64,000 nt of DNA. Source: MGBC114844 sp910585855 (GTDB taxonomy: Bacteria > Bacillota > Clostridia > Lachnospirales > Lachnospiraceae). Location of the stretch: NCBI GenBank assembly GCA_965646165.1, contig CBFFYP010000004.1, positions 1-64,000 of the forward strand, given 5' to 3'. This document shows positions 1 to 8,671 of this stretch, piece by piece. Position 1 is the stretch's first letter. Each line of letters begins with the position of its first letter. The notes below the pieces were generated by a model. That model did not search any database. It was not told where the DNA came from and was given only the letters and a program-made list of their open reading frames with translations. The translations under genes were made by a program, and so were the position numbers.

Positions 1-72
1 TCTTTCTACTGTTTCATTATATATAATTATAACAGAATACCCTGATTTTATCCAGAACTTTTTCTTTACAGT

Positions 73-111
73 AAGGGGGGGGTGGCTGAACTGTAACAAC
101 TACCCCCCCCA
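73..111. repeat. G8/C8 hairpin near the left window edge
   Basis: Eight G (75-82) and eight C (103-110) form the arms of a hairpin. Its loop carries a 14-base string (84-97) that recurs in reverse complement at 5107-5120, the left end of the family C palindromes. It therefore looks like a relic of the same repeat class. Nothing else is supported in 1-197. Confidence 0.4.
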
Positions 112-197
112 TATTGACATTACAGATACCACCATAAATGAAAGAAATTTACTTTGATCCTTCTGTAGGGAACAAGTTTTCAGCAAAGTTTGAATAC

Positions 198-313
198 GAT
201 TTTTTTGTTTCGGGGTCAAGAAACAGCCAGATTCGAAAACGGTGGGCAGCCTGCAGTGACTTTTTAGAAACCGGAACAGCAGGCTGCCCACCGTTTTCGA
301 ATCTGGCGTCCCC
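198..313 (+). repeat. Family A structured repeat, short (internally deleted) copy
   Basis: A T-rich lead-in followed by TTTCGGGGTCAAGAAACAGC precedes a perfect 29-bp inverted repeat (226-254 with 279-307) and a 24-base loop. The element closes with the conserved end GGCGTCCC. The loop joins the first bases after the left stem of full copies (AGTGACTTT) to the last bases before their right stem (GAAACCGGAACA). It is therefore a full family A element that has lost its middle, about 230 bp, while keeping the terminal stem intact. Confidence 0.85.
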
Positions 314-331
314 CAGCGTCCCCCAACATCC

Positions 332-1165
332 CTAAACCCTCATCCCCTGTTTTATACGAACATAAACCACCTTCAGCAATTTATCCTTCGAATTAGGAAT
401 CGCCTTTGTTTCAAGAAAATCATAACTCTTAATCAATCCCCCAAGCTTCTCATACTTATAATTCCTAGGATCAAACCCGGGAATCCGCTTTGGCAAAATA
501 TTTCCAATATCCGATATATTCACCCATTCATCCTCCTCTGAACGAGATTCAATAATTGACACAATCTCTTCTCCCACTTCCCTTTTTGTAGGAATCTTAT
601 TTTCCCCCGTATCCTCTTCCCCGTCTGCTATTCCATCCGCAGTATTTCGAACCGTTTTCTTTCCTTTTCCGCTCTCCTTTCGATTCTCCTTCCCCTCTTC
701 TTCCATCTTTCGATTTTCCTCCGAACTCTCCTGATAAAGCAAATCTAAGTATTTAAATGGTTCACAGGCTGCAACCAAAGAATTCGGCGTCTTCTGCTCC
801 CCCATTCCAATTACCAGCATCCCTGCCTCCCTCAGACGAATTGCCAATTTTGTAAAATCACTATCTGAAGTAACCAGACAAAACCCCGTTACTTTTCCCG
901 AATACAAAATATCCATTGCATCAATAATCAATGCAGAATCTGAAGCATTTTTCCCTCTGGTGTAATTAAACTGAAAAATCGGTGTCATTGCATACTCTCT
1001 TAATTTATCCTGCCAAGCCATCACTCCCGGATTTGAAAAATCCCCATATATTCTTTTATATGTAGCAATCCCATATTTTCCAACTTCATTCATAATCAAT
1101 TTCATATATTTCATTGATATATTTTCCGCATCAATTAAAATCGCAATCTTTTCTTGTCCCTCCAT
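332..1165 (-). CDS. NYN-domain ribonuclease-like protein with OST-HTH/LOTUS domain
   Basis: The N-terminal half (about residues 5-150) is a NYN/PIN-like nuclease fold. It shows ILIDAENIS near the start, SDSALIIDAMDIL in the middle and LVTSDSDFTKLA, supplying the acidic residues expected of a metal-dependent RNase. A charged linker rich in E and K follows. The C-terminal part (about 195-270) matches an OST-HTH/LOTUS module, often linked to RNA binding. I place the start at the ATG at 1165 because it has GGAGG five bases upstream; the longer frame begins at a GTG overlapping the ligA stop. It is immediately downstream of ligA and probably cotranscribed. The RNA substrate is unknown. Confidence 0.85.
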   Translation of the reverse strand: MEGQEKIAILIDAENISMKYMKLIMNEVGKYGIATYKRIYGDFSNPGVMAWQDKLREYAMTPIFQFNYTRGKNASDSALIIDAMDILYSGKVTGFCLVTSDSDFTKLAIRLREAGMLVIGMGEQKTPNSLVAACEPFKYLDLLYQESSEENRKMEEEGKENRKESGKGKKTVRNTADGIADGEEDTGENKIPTKREVGEEIVSIIESRSEEDEWVNISDIGNILPKRIPGFDPRNYKYEKLGGLIKSYDFLETKAIPNSKDKLLKVVYVRIKQGMRV

Positions 1166-1185
1166 AAAATCCTCCCATTTCAACA

Positions 1186-3219
1186 CTATTCTACTGCCAG
1201 CTCTGCCTGCTTTTCTTCTTCTGAAAGCATCTCTAGTACTTCTCCTTCTGAAAGCACAGTTACTCCTAAACTTTTTGCCTTATCCAATTTACTTCCTGCA
1301 TTTTCTCCGGCAACCAGATAATTTAGCTTCTTTCCGACTCCGATTAATTTTCCTCCGTTTTTCTCAATCAACTCTTCCATTTCGCTGCGTTTCATCGTAG
1401 GAAGCGTTCCGGTAATACAAAAAGTCTTACCAGAAAATTTTTCGGAAACCCCCTCTGCCTTTTTCATCACTGTATTGACTCCCTCCGACTTTAAAGCCTC
1501 CAAAAGTTCTAAATTATGAGGATGCTCAAAAAACTCCCGTATTCCCTGTGCCGTAATCTCTCCTACATCCTGAATATCAACCAATTCCTCTACAGAAGCC
1601 TTTGCCAAATCCGAAATACTGTCAAAATGACTCATAATCTCTTTTGCAGATGCTTTTCCCACATTTTGTATTCCTAGCCCAATCAGCAGCTTAACCGGAT
1701 CATTCTTCTTTGATTCTTCAATCGCAGCAAGAATCTTATCCGTATTTTTTTCCTTTCCCATAATTCCTTTTTCAATCAATGCATCCCGATGATTCTTCAA
1801 ACGGTATATATCGGCAAAGTTATGGACATATCCCTCGTCAATCAAACCTTGTACATATTTCTCTCCAAAATTTTTTATATCCATCGCATCTTTCCCTACA
1901 AAATAGCTGATGGTACGAAGAAGCTGTGCCGGACATGCTGGATTAACACAGCGAATATCTGCCGTTTCTTCCTCTTTTACAACAGGTTCTTTACAAACCG
2001 GGCAAATATCTGGAATCCAAAACAATTCCGGCGCTTTCTCTGTTACACGTGTCACTTTCGGAATAATTTCACCCGATTTTACCACACAGACTTTTGCATG
2101 TAATCCGATTCCCATAGAAGTAATAAACTCCTGATTATGAAGTGTCGCCCTGCTGACCGTTGTACCACACAGACGAATCGGCTCTAAAATTGCCGTAGGG
2201 GTAATCTTTCCTGTCCTCCCTACCGAAAGTTCAATCTCTAATACCTCTGTTTCTTTTTCCTCCGGCGGATACTTATAAGCAATATGCCCTGCACTGTACT
2301 TACTGCCTGCCTGAAAATCACTGCGGTACTCGGTCTGTTCAATCTTTACCACTGCCCCATCAATATCATAAAAATACTGCCCTCGATTTTCTCCAATCGA
2401 ATCAATCGCCTCTAATACCTCCTCTGCCGTCTGACATAAGATATGAGGCACAACCGACACGCCCTTTTCCTTTAGATAATCCAACCCTACTGTATGCTGA
2501 TCCATCAAAGCCCGTGGTCCATCCTGCACATTAAATACAAAAAAGCGCAGTCCCCTCTCCTTTGTAATCTCTGGATCTAACTGACGAAGCGTTCCTGCTG
2601 CACAGTTTCTTGGATTGGCAAATGTCTTTTTATTCAGCATCTCCTGCCGTTCATTGACCTGCTCAAAGTCCTTATGCGTCATATAAACTTCACCACGCAC
2701 TTCCAAATATTCATAAGGAATATCCAATTTCTCCTTTACATCAGGAATCACTCTGCTATTTAATGTAACATCCTCCCCTACAATTCCGTTTCCTCTTGTT
2801 TCAGCCAACACCAATTCTCCATTTTGATAGCGCAGACTCATAGAAAGCCCATCAATCTTATGCTCCACAGAAAAAGCAGCATCAGGATGCATTTCCTTTA
2901 CCTCATCAATCCAAGCCGTCACTTCTTCCTTTGAAAAAACATCCTGAATCGAAAGCATCGGTACATGATGCGTTACCTCTACTCCAGCCTCCCGCTTTAC
3001 CTTTCCTCCTACCTTTTTTGAAGGCGAATTTTTTGCAATCTGATCGGGATGCGCCTGTTCATACTGTTTTAACTCCTGATTTAACTGATCAAATTCATAA
3101 TCGGAAATATCAGAAGCATTTTCCTCATGATACTGTTTATTATATTTGTTTACCAATTTCACCAATTCCAAATATCGCTTTCTCTCCTGCTTCTGCTCCT
3201 TTTCCTGTCTTTCTTCCAT
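1186..3219 (-). CDS. ligA: NAD-dependent DNA ligase LigA
   Basis: LigA seals nicks in duplex DNA using NAD+, joining Okazaki fragments and finishing repair. The protein shows the adenylation motif HKIDG with the AMP-accepting lysine, TRGNGIVGEDVT downstream, and a four-cysteine zinc finger (CPVC...CVNPAC). Helix-hairpin-helix repeats (LIGLGIQNVG, LVDIQDVGEITAQGI) and a C-terminal BRCT domain (FSGKTFCITGTLP) follow. From the ATG at 3219 the product is 677 residues, the usual size. A longer frame reaches 3297 but would overlap the upstream pseudouridine synthase gene by 73 bp and adds only a Lys/Glu-rich tail. The 3219 start has AGAGG about ten bases upstream. Confidence 0.97.
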   Translation of the reverse strand: MEERQEKEQKQERKRYLELVKLVNKYNKQYHEENASDISDYEFDQLNQELKQYEQAHPDQIAKNSPSKKVGGKVKREAGVEVTHHVPMLSIQDVFSKEEVTAWIDEVKEMHPDAAFSVEHKIDGLSMSLRYQNGELVLAETRGNGIVGEDVTLNSRVIPDVKEKLDIPYEYLEVRGEVYMTHKDFEQVNERQEMLNKKTFANPRNCAAGTLRQLDPEITKERGLRFFVFNVQDGPRALMDQHTVGLDYLKEKGVSVVPHILCQTAEEVLEAIDSIGENRGQYFYDIDGAVVKIEQTEYRSDFQAGSKYSAGHIAYKYPPEEKETEVLEIELSVGRTGKITPTAILEPIRLCGTTVSRATLHNQEFITSMGIGLHAKVCVVKSGEIIPKVTRVTEKAPELFWIPDICPVCKEPVVKEEETADIRCVNPACPAQLLRTISYFVGKDAMDIKNFGEKYVQGLIDEGYVHNFADIYRLKNHRDALIEKGIMGKEKNTDKILAAIEESKKNDPVKLLIGLGIQNVGKASAKEIMSHFDSISDLAKASVEELVDIQDVGEITAQGIREFFEHPHNLELLEALKSEGVNTVMKKAEGVSEKFSGKTFCITGTLPTMKRSEMEELIEKNGGKLIGVGKKLNYLVAGENAGSKLDKAKSLGVTVLSEGEVLEMLSEEEKQAELAVE

Positions 3220-3224
3220 TTTCT

Positions 3225-3998
3225 CTATCCTCTCTTTCCATGCTGACCAACCCGCTTCTCTGTCGGTTCTTCCAACATCCTTTTTAACACGTCCCACTCT
3301 TTTTTCGAAACCTCTCGGTATTCTCCCGACTTTAAATTTCCAAGCTGAATATTCATTACCCTCACCCGCTTCAGCTTTACTACCCGATAACCACAGTATT
3401 CACACATTCTGCGAATCTGCCGATTCAATCCCTGTGTCAATACAATCGTAAACCGTTTCTCCCCTATCTGTTTTACCTCGCAAGGTCTAGTCACCGTATC
3501 AAGAATCGGAATACCGTTTCGCATCTTGTCCAAAAATTCCTCTGTAACCGGCTTATGTACCGAAACTACATATTCCTTCTCATGATAATTGCTTCCCTTT
3601 AAAATCTGATTTACAATCTCCCCTTTATTTGTCATTAAAATCAATCCCTCCGAACTTTTATCCAATCTCCCAATCGGATAAACCCTCTTCGGATAATGAA
3701 CCAAATCTACAATATTCTCTTCCTGAAACCGTGAAGTTGTAGTACATACTACTCCAACCGGCTTATTTACTGCCAATAAAATAAATTCTTCCTCCAAAGC
3801 CACAACTTTTCCTTTTACCATAACCTCCTGTCCCGAAAAAATCTGCATCCCTAAAACAGCAGGCTGTCCGTCTACCGATACAAGCCCCTTTTCAATCAGC
3901 ACATCTGCCTCTCTTCTAGAACAAACGCCTGCCTCACTTAAAAACCTATTCAGACGCATCTTTTCTGTCTGCTGTTTTTGTCCTTTCTCTGCCATCAT
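3225..3998 (-). CDS. rluF: 23S rRNA pseudouridine synthase, RluF/RluB type
   Basis: This enzyme isomerises a uridine in large-subunit rRNA. An N-terminal S4-like RNA-binding domain (RLNRFLSEAGVCSRREAD) is followed by the RsuA/RluB/RluF catalytic domain. That domain includes NKPVGVVCTTT, the catalytic-aspartate motif GRLDKSSEGLILMTN, and GLNRQIRRMCEYCGYRV. The HEKEYVV and GIPILDTVTRPC segments resemble RluF more than RluB. I chose the ATG at 3998 (GAGG six bases upstream) over an in-frame TTG at 4010. It lies 5 bp upstream of ligA and probably shares its transcript. Confidence 0.9.
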   Translation of the reverse strand: MMAEKGQKQQTEKMRLNRFLSEAGVCSRREADVLIEKGLVSVDGQPAVLGMQIFSGQEVMVKGKVVALEEEFILLAVNKPVGVVCTTTSRFQEENIVDLVHYPKRVYPIGRLDKSSEGLILMTNKGEIVNQILKGSNYHEKEYVVSVHKPVTEEFLDKMRNGIPILDTVTRPCEVKQIGEKRFTIVLTQGLNRQIRRMCEYCGYRVVKLKRVRVMNIQLGNLKSGEYREVSKKEWDVLKRMLEEPTEKRVGQHGKRG

Positions 3999-4024
3999 CC
4001 TGCACCTCAAATCCTATCGAAAAA

Positions 4025-4075
4025 ATTATATAAAAATACCCCAATCCTTTGCACTAAAAAAGATTTGGGGTAATT
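4025..4075 (-). terminator. Probable terminator after the 4098-4877 gene
   Basis: On the minus strand an imperfect stem (about 4062-4071 pairing with 4038-4047, ACCCCAAATC against GGATTGGGGT) is followed by ATTTTTATA. It lies just past the stop codon of the 4098-4877 gene. Confidence 0.55.
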
Positions 4076-4097
4076 CTCCCTCTACTCTGCGGTACTT

Positions 4098-4877
4098 CTA
4101 CTCTTCCTGCGAACTTTGTATTTCTTCTGTACTCTGCGTTTCTTCCAAACTCTGTTCCTCAAACTCCGATACATCCATAGCAAGAACAATCTCTTTTAAC
4201 TGCTCGTCCTGATCGACCGCTTCCTGAAAACGCTGATTTACCTCCGCTATCAGCTCCTGTACATCCGCTTCCTGCGAAATCTCATCCCGATAAACCGCCT
4301 CTTCCTCCGAAATATCATTATCTATAAAATACCCATTCTCTCCTCTGCAAACATACATCCGATACAATGCCGGTGCAGCCGCAGCCGCATGAACATATTT
4401 TATATCCACCAAAACCCACACAAGATAAGTTCCGTCCGTCAAACCATTCTTACTATAACAAGACTTTACTTGATAACTCTCAATTTCAAGCAGACCGCTT
4501 TCATCCTTTCCATAGCGTTCCTCATACAAACGCTCCGCACTATACCCATCATTCGGGCTTACAATCTGCTGCAAAGTTTCTATATCACAATCAAACTTTG
4601 CCTGAAAAAACCACTCCATCAACTTATTAATCTCAAACAAAGCATCCTGCAAAAGCGGATTTTCCTCCTGAACAGATTCTGATACCGACTCCGAAGATAA
4701 CTCCGTCAAACTCTCCCTAACCTCTACACTCTCCGTTACAGCGGGTTCTGATTCTATCTCCTGACTCTCTTTTTTAATTCCCTTTCCAAAATACAATCCC
4801 AAAGCTACTAAAACAATTCCTGCCAATAAAATCGAAACCGTCTTCCAGTATAACTTGATCATATCATCTCCACTCAT
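4098..4877 (-). CDS. Membrane-anchored extracellular protein of unknown function
   Basis: I do not recognise the family. Residues 11-28 form one membrane segment (WKTVSILLAGIVLVALGLYFG). A Ser/Glu-rich linker of about 50 residues leads to an extracellular domain with an aromatic region (LMEWFFQAKFDCD) and two Cys residues. This layout resembles NTF2-like domains seen behind signal anchors in Lachnospiraceae, but that is only an impression. The C-terminal 50 residues are strongly acidic (Glu/Gln-rich). Two starts compete: M1 at 4877 (AAGG upstream) and M6 (GGAG upstream). It appears to be monocistronic. Confidence 0.7.
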   Translation of the reverse strand: MSGDDMIKLYWKTVSILLAGIVLVALGLYFGKGIKKESQEIESEPAVTESVEVRESLTELSSESVSESVQEENPLLQDALFEINKLMEWFFQAKFDCDIETLQQIVSPNDGYSAERLYEERYGKDESGLLEIESYQVKSCYSKNGLTDGTYLVWVLVDIKYVHAAAAAPALYRMYVCRGENGYFIDNDISEEEAVYRDEISQEADVQELIAEVNQRFQEAVDQDEQLKEIVLAMDVSEFEEQSLEETQSTEEIQSSQEE

Positions 4878-4927
4878 TTTTCCTTCCCTCTAATTCCTTC
4901 ACCATTGAACAAATCGTACAAAAAAAA

Positions 4928-5000
4928 CGTCACTGGCGGGAATCGAACCCACAGTCCCCCGCTCCGGAGGCGGATGCTCTATCCATTGAGCCACAGTGAC
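4928..5000 (-). tRNA. tRNA-Arg (anticodon CCG)
   Basis: Read on the minus strand this is a complete cloverleaf. The acceptor GTCACTG pairs with CAGTGAC, the D-arm contains TGGCTCAATGGATAGAGCA, the anticodon loop is CTCCGGA (anticodon CCG, reading CGG), and the T-arm has GGTTCGATTCC. No CCA is encoded; the discriminator base is G. Confidence 0.95.
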
Positions 5001-5104
5001 GTAATATATATTGTGCCGCCATTATATTTATTCTGCACACAACACAGTTATTATATACCATTTTCTACAATATTGCAAGCAAAATTAAAAAAAACTTTAA
5101 TTCG

Positions 5105-5385
5105 GTGTTACAGTTCAGCCATGCAGAATTGATTGTACAAATTGTACGTGGGAACTTGCTCACTAAGGACAATTTGTACAGTCAATTCTATAGGACGCCG
5201 ACATGAATAATTTGCCAGCCAATTTGTAAATTATTTATTCATAATGTACATTCTGGCAAATTATGAATGGCATGGCTAAATTGCAGCAATTCAGTTTTTG
5301 GAGATAGGATGCTGTGAAGAGGATTGCTTTCACAGAACGCAAGCCACCCCCCTTGCTCCATCCTATCTCCAAAAGCCTAATTGAA
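5105..5385. repeat. Family C: cluster of three palindromic elements
   Basis: Three back-to-back stem-loops fill this gene-free stretch. The first pairs 5125-5145 with 5169-5189 (20 of 21 bases). The second pairs 5202-5218 with 5253-5269. The third is a perfect 16-bp stem (5296-5311 with 5359-5374) with a smaller hairpin inside. The first begins with CAGCC and is followed by GGACGCC, the end motifs also seen in families A and B. No coding potential is visible. Confidence 0.65.
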
Positions 5386-5411
5386 GTAAGGGCATAGCAA
5401 CTACCACCTCC

Positions 5412-6308
5412 CTATAAAGTAAACTCTCCACTCTCCCTCCAATAACAATAAACATGATCCGAAAGCTGCTCTTCTTGTTCTACTTCCTCCTGATTTACCT
5501 CCTGAACCATCTGTTCCAATACATGTTTCTCAAGATCCGAAACCCGAGGAATCAAAATAACTTCGTGAATACTGCTAGGCAAAATATAGAGATCCTCTCC
5601 CAATGATTCGGCAAACTCTGAAACCACACCCGGATAAATCAATGCCGCTGCCCCATAAAAATGCATGGTATTTGTTAAAACATACATAGGAATTTCTCCA
5701 TTTTGATATTCATATTCAGATGCTGCCTCTTCCCCGGACAGTGCCTCCTGAATCAAAGTATTAATGCTTTTTAATTCGGGCTGTAAAATCTCAGGCATAT
5801 TTTTTATTGCTTGTGAAAACAGTTCCTCTTCGCTTACTTTCCAAATCTTTCGATATTCCTGACGAACCAAAATACTTGCTGTATTATTTCCCACATTTCC
5901 AACCAGCACATAACAGATCATCGCCAGATCCAAAAATCTTCGAAAAGGAAGTTCCTTTAACATCTCTTGGTTTTCCATATAATTTACTAACCGAACTGCC
6001 AATTTTCCCTTCATTTTCTGGTAATCTTTAAATTCTTCCACCTGAAACTCCATCTGGCTGCAATGAGTTTCATAAATTCTCTTTATCTTATGTACAATCC
6101 CATTCAGATTTTCCTCATCCAATAACTCCTTATAAAACTCATTTAAATAAATGGTAGGCGATGCTTTCTCTCCTATCTTTAAGATAGAAATTCCATCCAT
6201 AGGGGTTGCATTATTTTTTAAAACATGATGCAGCAGCACCTGATACTCCTGTCCCATTTCCTCCTGAACCCGCTGTGTAATCACCGCTAAAAAATTTTCA
6301 TATGTCAT
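5412..6308 (-). CDS. DUF5688-like protein
   Basis: The sequence resembles the DUF5688 proteins that occur in many copies in Lachnospiraceae. It has an N-terminal MTYENFLAVITQRVQEEM helix, a mid-region ending ISILKIGEKASPTIYLNEFY, and a C-terminal part with LYILPSSIHEVILIPR and a final short aromatic tail. It has no signal peptide or catalytic motif I can name. The function is unknown. The frame is open to 6431, but the family normally begins at MTYENF-like sequence, so I use the ATG at 6308; the ribosome-binding site there is weak. Confidence 0.75.
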   Translation of the reverse strand: MTYENFLAVITQRVQEEMGQEYQVLLHHVLKNNATPMDGISILKIGEKASPTIYLNEFYKELLDEENLNGIVHKIKRIYETHCSQMEFQVEEFKDYQKMKGKLAVRLVNYMENQEMLKELPFRRFLDLAMICYVLVGNVGNNTASILVRQEYRKIWKVSEEELFSQAIKNMPEILQPELKSINTLIQEALSGEEAASEYEYQNGEIPMYVLTNTMHFYGAAALIYPGVVSEFAESLGEDLYILPSSIHEVILIPRVSDLEKHVLEQMVQEVNQEEVEQEEQLSDHVYCYWRESGEFTL

Positions 6309-6510
6309 AGTGAATCTTAAAACAGAAAAAGAACGATATTCGACTCTAGAACTTAGAAATAAAAACACATCTGATATATTAAATAAAACCGATAACAGTT
6401 TTATTCTACTATAAAACTCCTTATATAGCAAGCCAAAATTTCAAGTAAACTGCAATTAAACTTTTAAAACTTGATATATTATGATAAAAAATAAAAAAAG
6501 GGGGTAAATA

Positions 6511-6573
6511 GGAGGACGCCAGATGCGAAACCCCTAGGCAGCCTGCTGTTCCGGTTTCCAATCTAGCGTCCTC
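6511..6573. repeat. Family A repeat, degenerate remnant
   Basis: GGAGGACGCC begins a 29-base stem arm (6518-6546). It runs directly into TGTTCCGGTTTCC, the sequence next to the opposite stem in full copies, and then AATCTAGCGTCC. One arm and the middle are lost, so the stem cannot form. The rest of the 6309-6645 gap shows no gene. Confidence 0.65.
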
Positions 6574-6645
6574 TATCCAAAAGACTAAATAACCAACAAC
6601 ATACTTTCCATTTCAGCGTCCCCATCCCAAAAAACACTTTACAGG

Positions 6646-7203
6646 TTATACTCTAGACAAATATTCCCCTGTACGGGTATCAATCTTAATCTTTTCACCC
6701 TGTTCTACAAATAAAGGTACATATACCAAAGCTCCCGTTTCAACCGTAGCAGGCTTTGATGCTCCAGTTGCTGTATCTCCTTTAAATCCCGGCTCTGTAT
6801 CTGTAACCTCTAACTCTACAAACAAAGGCGGCTCTACTGCAAACACCTTTCCATTATAGGAACATACCTTACACATCTCATTCTCTTTTACAAACTTAAG
6901 AGAATCTCCAATATCGTCCGAATTTAAAGCAATCTGCTCATAACTGTTTACATCCATAAAATGAAACAATTCTCCGTCCGAATATAAATACTGCATATCA
7001 TTTCGATCAATACGTGCCTGCGGAAATTTTTCATTTGGACGGAATGACTTCTCTACTACACCGCCATTGATAATATCTTTTAACTTTGTCCGAACAAATG
7101 CCGCACCTTTTCCCGGCTTTACATGCTGGAATTCAATAATCTGACATACTTTTCCTTCAATTTCTACCGTGATCCCATTTCTAAAATCACCTGCTTGAAT
7201 CAT
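6646..7203 (-). CDS. efp: Translation elongation factor P
   Basis: EF-P binds the ribosome between the P and E sites and relieves stalling at polyproline stretches. The product is 185 residues, the standard length, with a KOW-like N-terminal domain carrying HVKPGKGAAFVRTKLK. The loop lysine is K32 in PGKG. Two OB domains follow, ending in the typical IKIDTRTGEYLSRV. The start ATG has GGAGG nine bases upstream. It is the last gene of an nrdR-yqeG-aroE-aroK-efp run. EF-P is of particular interest here because the downstream-window pectinases contain long proline-rich linkers. Confidence 0.98.
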   Translation of the reverse strand: MIQAGDFRNGITVEIEGKVCQIIEFQHVKPGKGAAFVRTKLKDIINGGVVEKSFRPNEKFPQARIDRNDMQYLYSDGELFHFMDVNSYEQIALNSDDIGDSLKFVKENEMCKVCSYNGKVFAVEPPLFVELEVTDTEPGFKGDTATGASKPATVETGALVYVPLFVEQGEKIKIDTRTGEYLSRV

Positions 7204-7259
7204 CTATTTTTTCCTCCTTCGAATTTCTTTTTATAGTGTATACTAAAAACAAGAATATT

Positions 7260-7781
7260 TCAACTATTTTTTCCGAAATAACTATTTCCCAAAATCTCTT
7301 CTACAATTTCCTCTATGGTACGCCCATCTGTTACTATACTAATATTCGCCGCTTCTAAATAAATCGGATGACGTATCCGAAGCATTTCTTCAATCCTAGC
7401 TTCCCTATCCGCTACTTGAAGCAGCGGACGGCTTCCATCTTCTTTTAACCGTTCCAGAACAGTTTCTTTTGATACCAGCAAATATACCGTATATCCTGCT
7501 TTCTTTAAAAGTTCCCGATTCTCTTTTCGAAGAGGCAGACCGCCTCCAGCAGAAAGTACACCATCTTCCTCCCGCTCTAAAAGTTCTTTTAAATATTTTG
7601 TTTCTAACTGACGAAAACTTTCTTCTCCATCCTGAGCGAAAATTTCGGAAATCGAACGTTTTTGTTTTTCTTCGATATAAGCATCCAAATCCCAAAACAA
7701 AACCTGCATCCGCTTTGCCAGTGCCTGTCCTACTGTGGATTTTCCAGCTCCCATATATCCAATTAAAACCAGTTTTTTCAT
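7260..7781 (-). CDS. aroK: Shikimate kinase
   Basis: AroK phosphorylates shikimate with ATP in the chorismate pathway. It shows a P-loop (LIGYMGAGKSTVG), the shikimate-binding aspartate pair in FWDLDAYIE, FRQLETKYL, the GGG motif in SAGGGLPLR, and a lid region ending DGSRPLL. The start at 7781 overlaps the aroE stop by ATGA (7778-7781), which indicates translational coupling. GGAG lies seven bases upstream. The frame continues upstream only because it overlaps aroE. Confidence 0.96.
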   Translation of the reverse strand: MKKLVLIGYMGAGKSTVGQALAKRMQVLFWDLDAYIEEKQKRSISEIFAQDGEESFRQLETKYLKELLEREEDGVLSAGGGLPLRKENRELLKKAGYTVYLLVSKETVLERLKEDGSRPLLQVADREARIEEMLRIRHPIYLEAANISIVTDGRTIEEIVEEILGNSYFGKNS

Positions 7782-8647
7782 TGGTGCAGCTCCTTTTCTA
7801 TCATTTGATAGCATTTTTGAACAACTTCTGCCGGAACAGTACAATTCATCCAAAGTTCATACGCTGTCACTCCCTGATATAAAAGCATCTTCAAACCATT
7901 ATATACCCTTGCCCCTGCATCCTTGGCAAGCTGCATAAACTTTGTCTGAGCAGGAGTATAGATTAGATCAAATGCTGTATGAAAGCAGCGGTAAAACTCT
8001 TTTTCTTCTAAAATTACCTGTCCCACATTTGGATACATTCCCACACTGCTTGTCTGAATTGCCAGATAGCCATGTTCCCTATAAAAAATCTTTGTATACT
8101 CTTCTAACTGCATGGCATAAACACAATCTTTTTGAAATACTTGATTATATTGGTCAGCAATCTTTTGTGCTTTCTCTAGGGTACGATTTAATAAAAACAC
8201 TTTTTTTGCTCCCTCTTTGCAGCAGAGATAGACCGCTGCCTTTGCTGCTCCCCCTGCACCAAATACCACAACTTCCTGTCCCTCCAAAACAATTCCTTCT
8301 TCTTTCAAAGCCCGCCAAAGTCCCAGATAATCGGTATTATATCCAAGATAACCGCTCTCTGTCCGTACCAGCGTATTAACTGCTCCAATCGCTTCTGCAC
8401 CTTGATCCAATCCCGCCAAACTTTTTATTACCTCCTGTTTATAAGGAACAGATACATTTAACCCAAGTACAAAAAGTTCAAATGCCCCTTTTACTGCTGC
8501 ATCCACCCCTCCCTTCTCTGGTTTAAATGGTACATAAACCAAGTTATGCCCCAGCTCCTTTGCCAGTGTATTGTGCAAAACAGGAGATAATGTATGTTCT
8601 ACCGGATTTGCAATAATTCCGCAAACCCTTGTTCTTCCGTCTACCAT
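7778..8647 (-). CDS. aroE: Shikimate dehydrogenase
   Basis: AroE reduces 3-dehydroshikimate to shikimate with NADPH. The N-terminal substrate domain contains HTLSPVLHN and the catalytic lysine in NVSVPYK; GAVNTLV and GYNTDYLGL follow. The nucleotide domain has the glycine-rich GAGGAAKAAVY and LNRT for NADP binding. Its 289 residues match the family. It is coupled to aroK by a four-base overlap and follows yqeG by 24 bp. Confidence 0.96.
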   Translation of the reverse strand: MVDGRTRVCGIIANPVEHTLSPVLHNTLAKELGHNLVYVPFKPEKGGVDAAVKGAFELFVLGLNVSVPYKQEVIKSLAGLDQGAEAIGAVNTLVRTESGYLGYNTDYLGLWRALKEEGIVLEGQEVVVFGAGGAAKAAVYLCCKEGAKKVFLLNRTLEKAQKIADQYNQVFQKDCVYAMQLEEYTKIFYREHGYLAIQTSSVGMYPNVGQVILEEKEFYRCFHTAFDLIYTPAQTKFMQLAKDAGARVYNGLKMLLYQGVTAYELWMNCTVPAEVVQKCYQMIEKELHQ

Positions 8648-8671
8648 CCTTTCAATCCTCCATTCCTGTTT

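Noticed and set aside
3220..3297. Longer ligA start
   Set aside because: It would overlap the upstream gene by 73 bp; the ATG at 3219 gives the normal length and has a ribosome-binding site.
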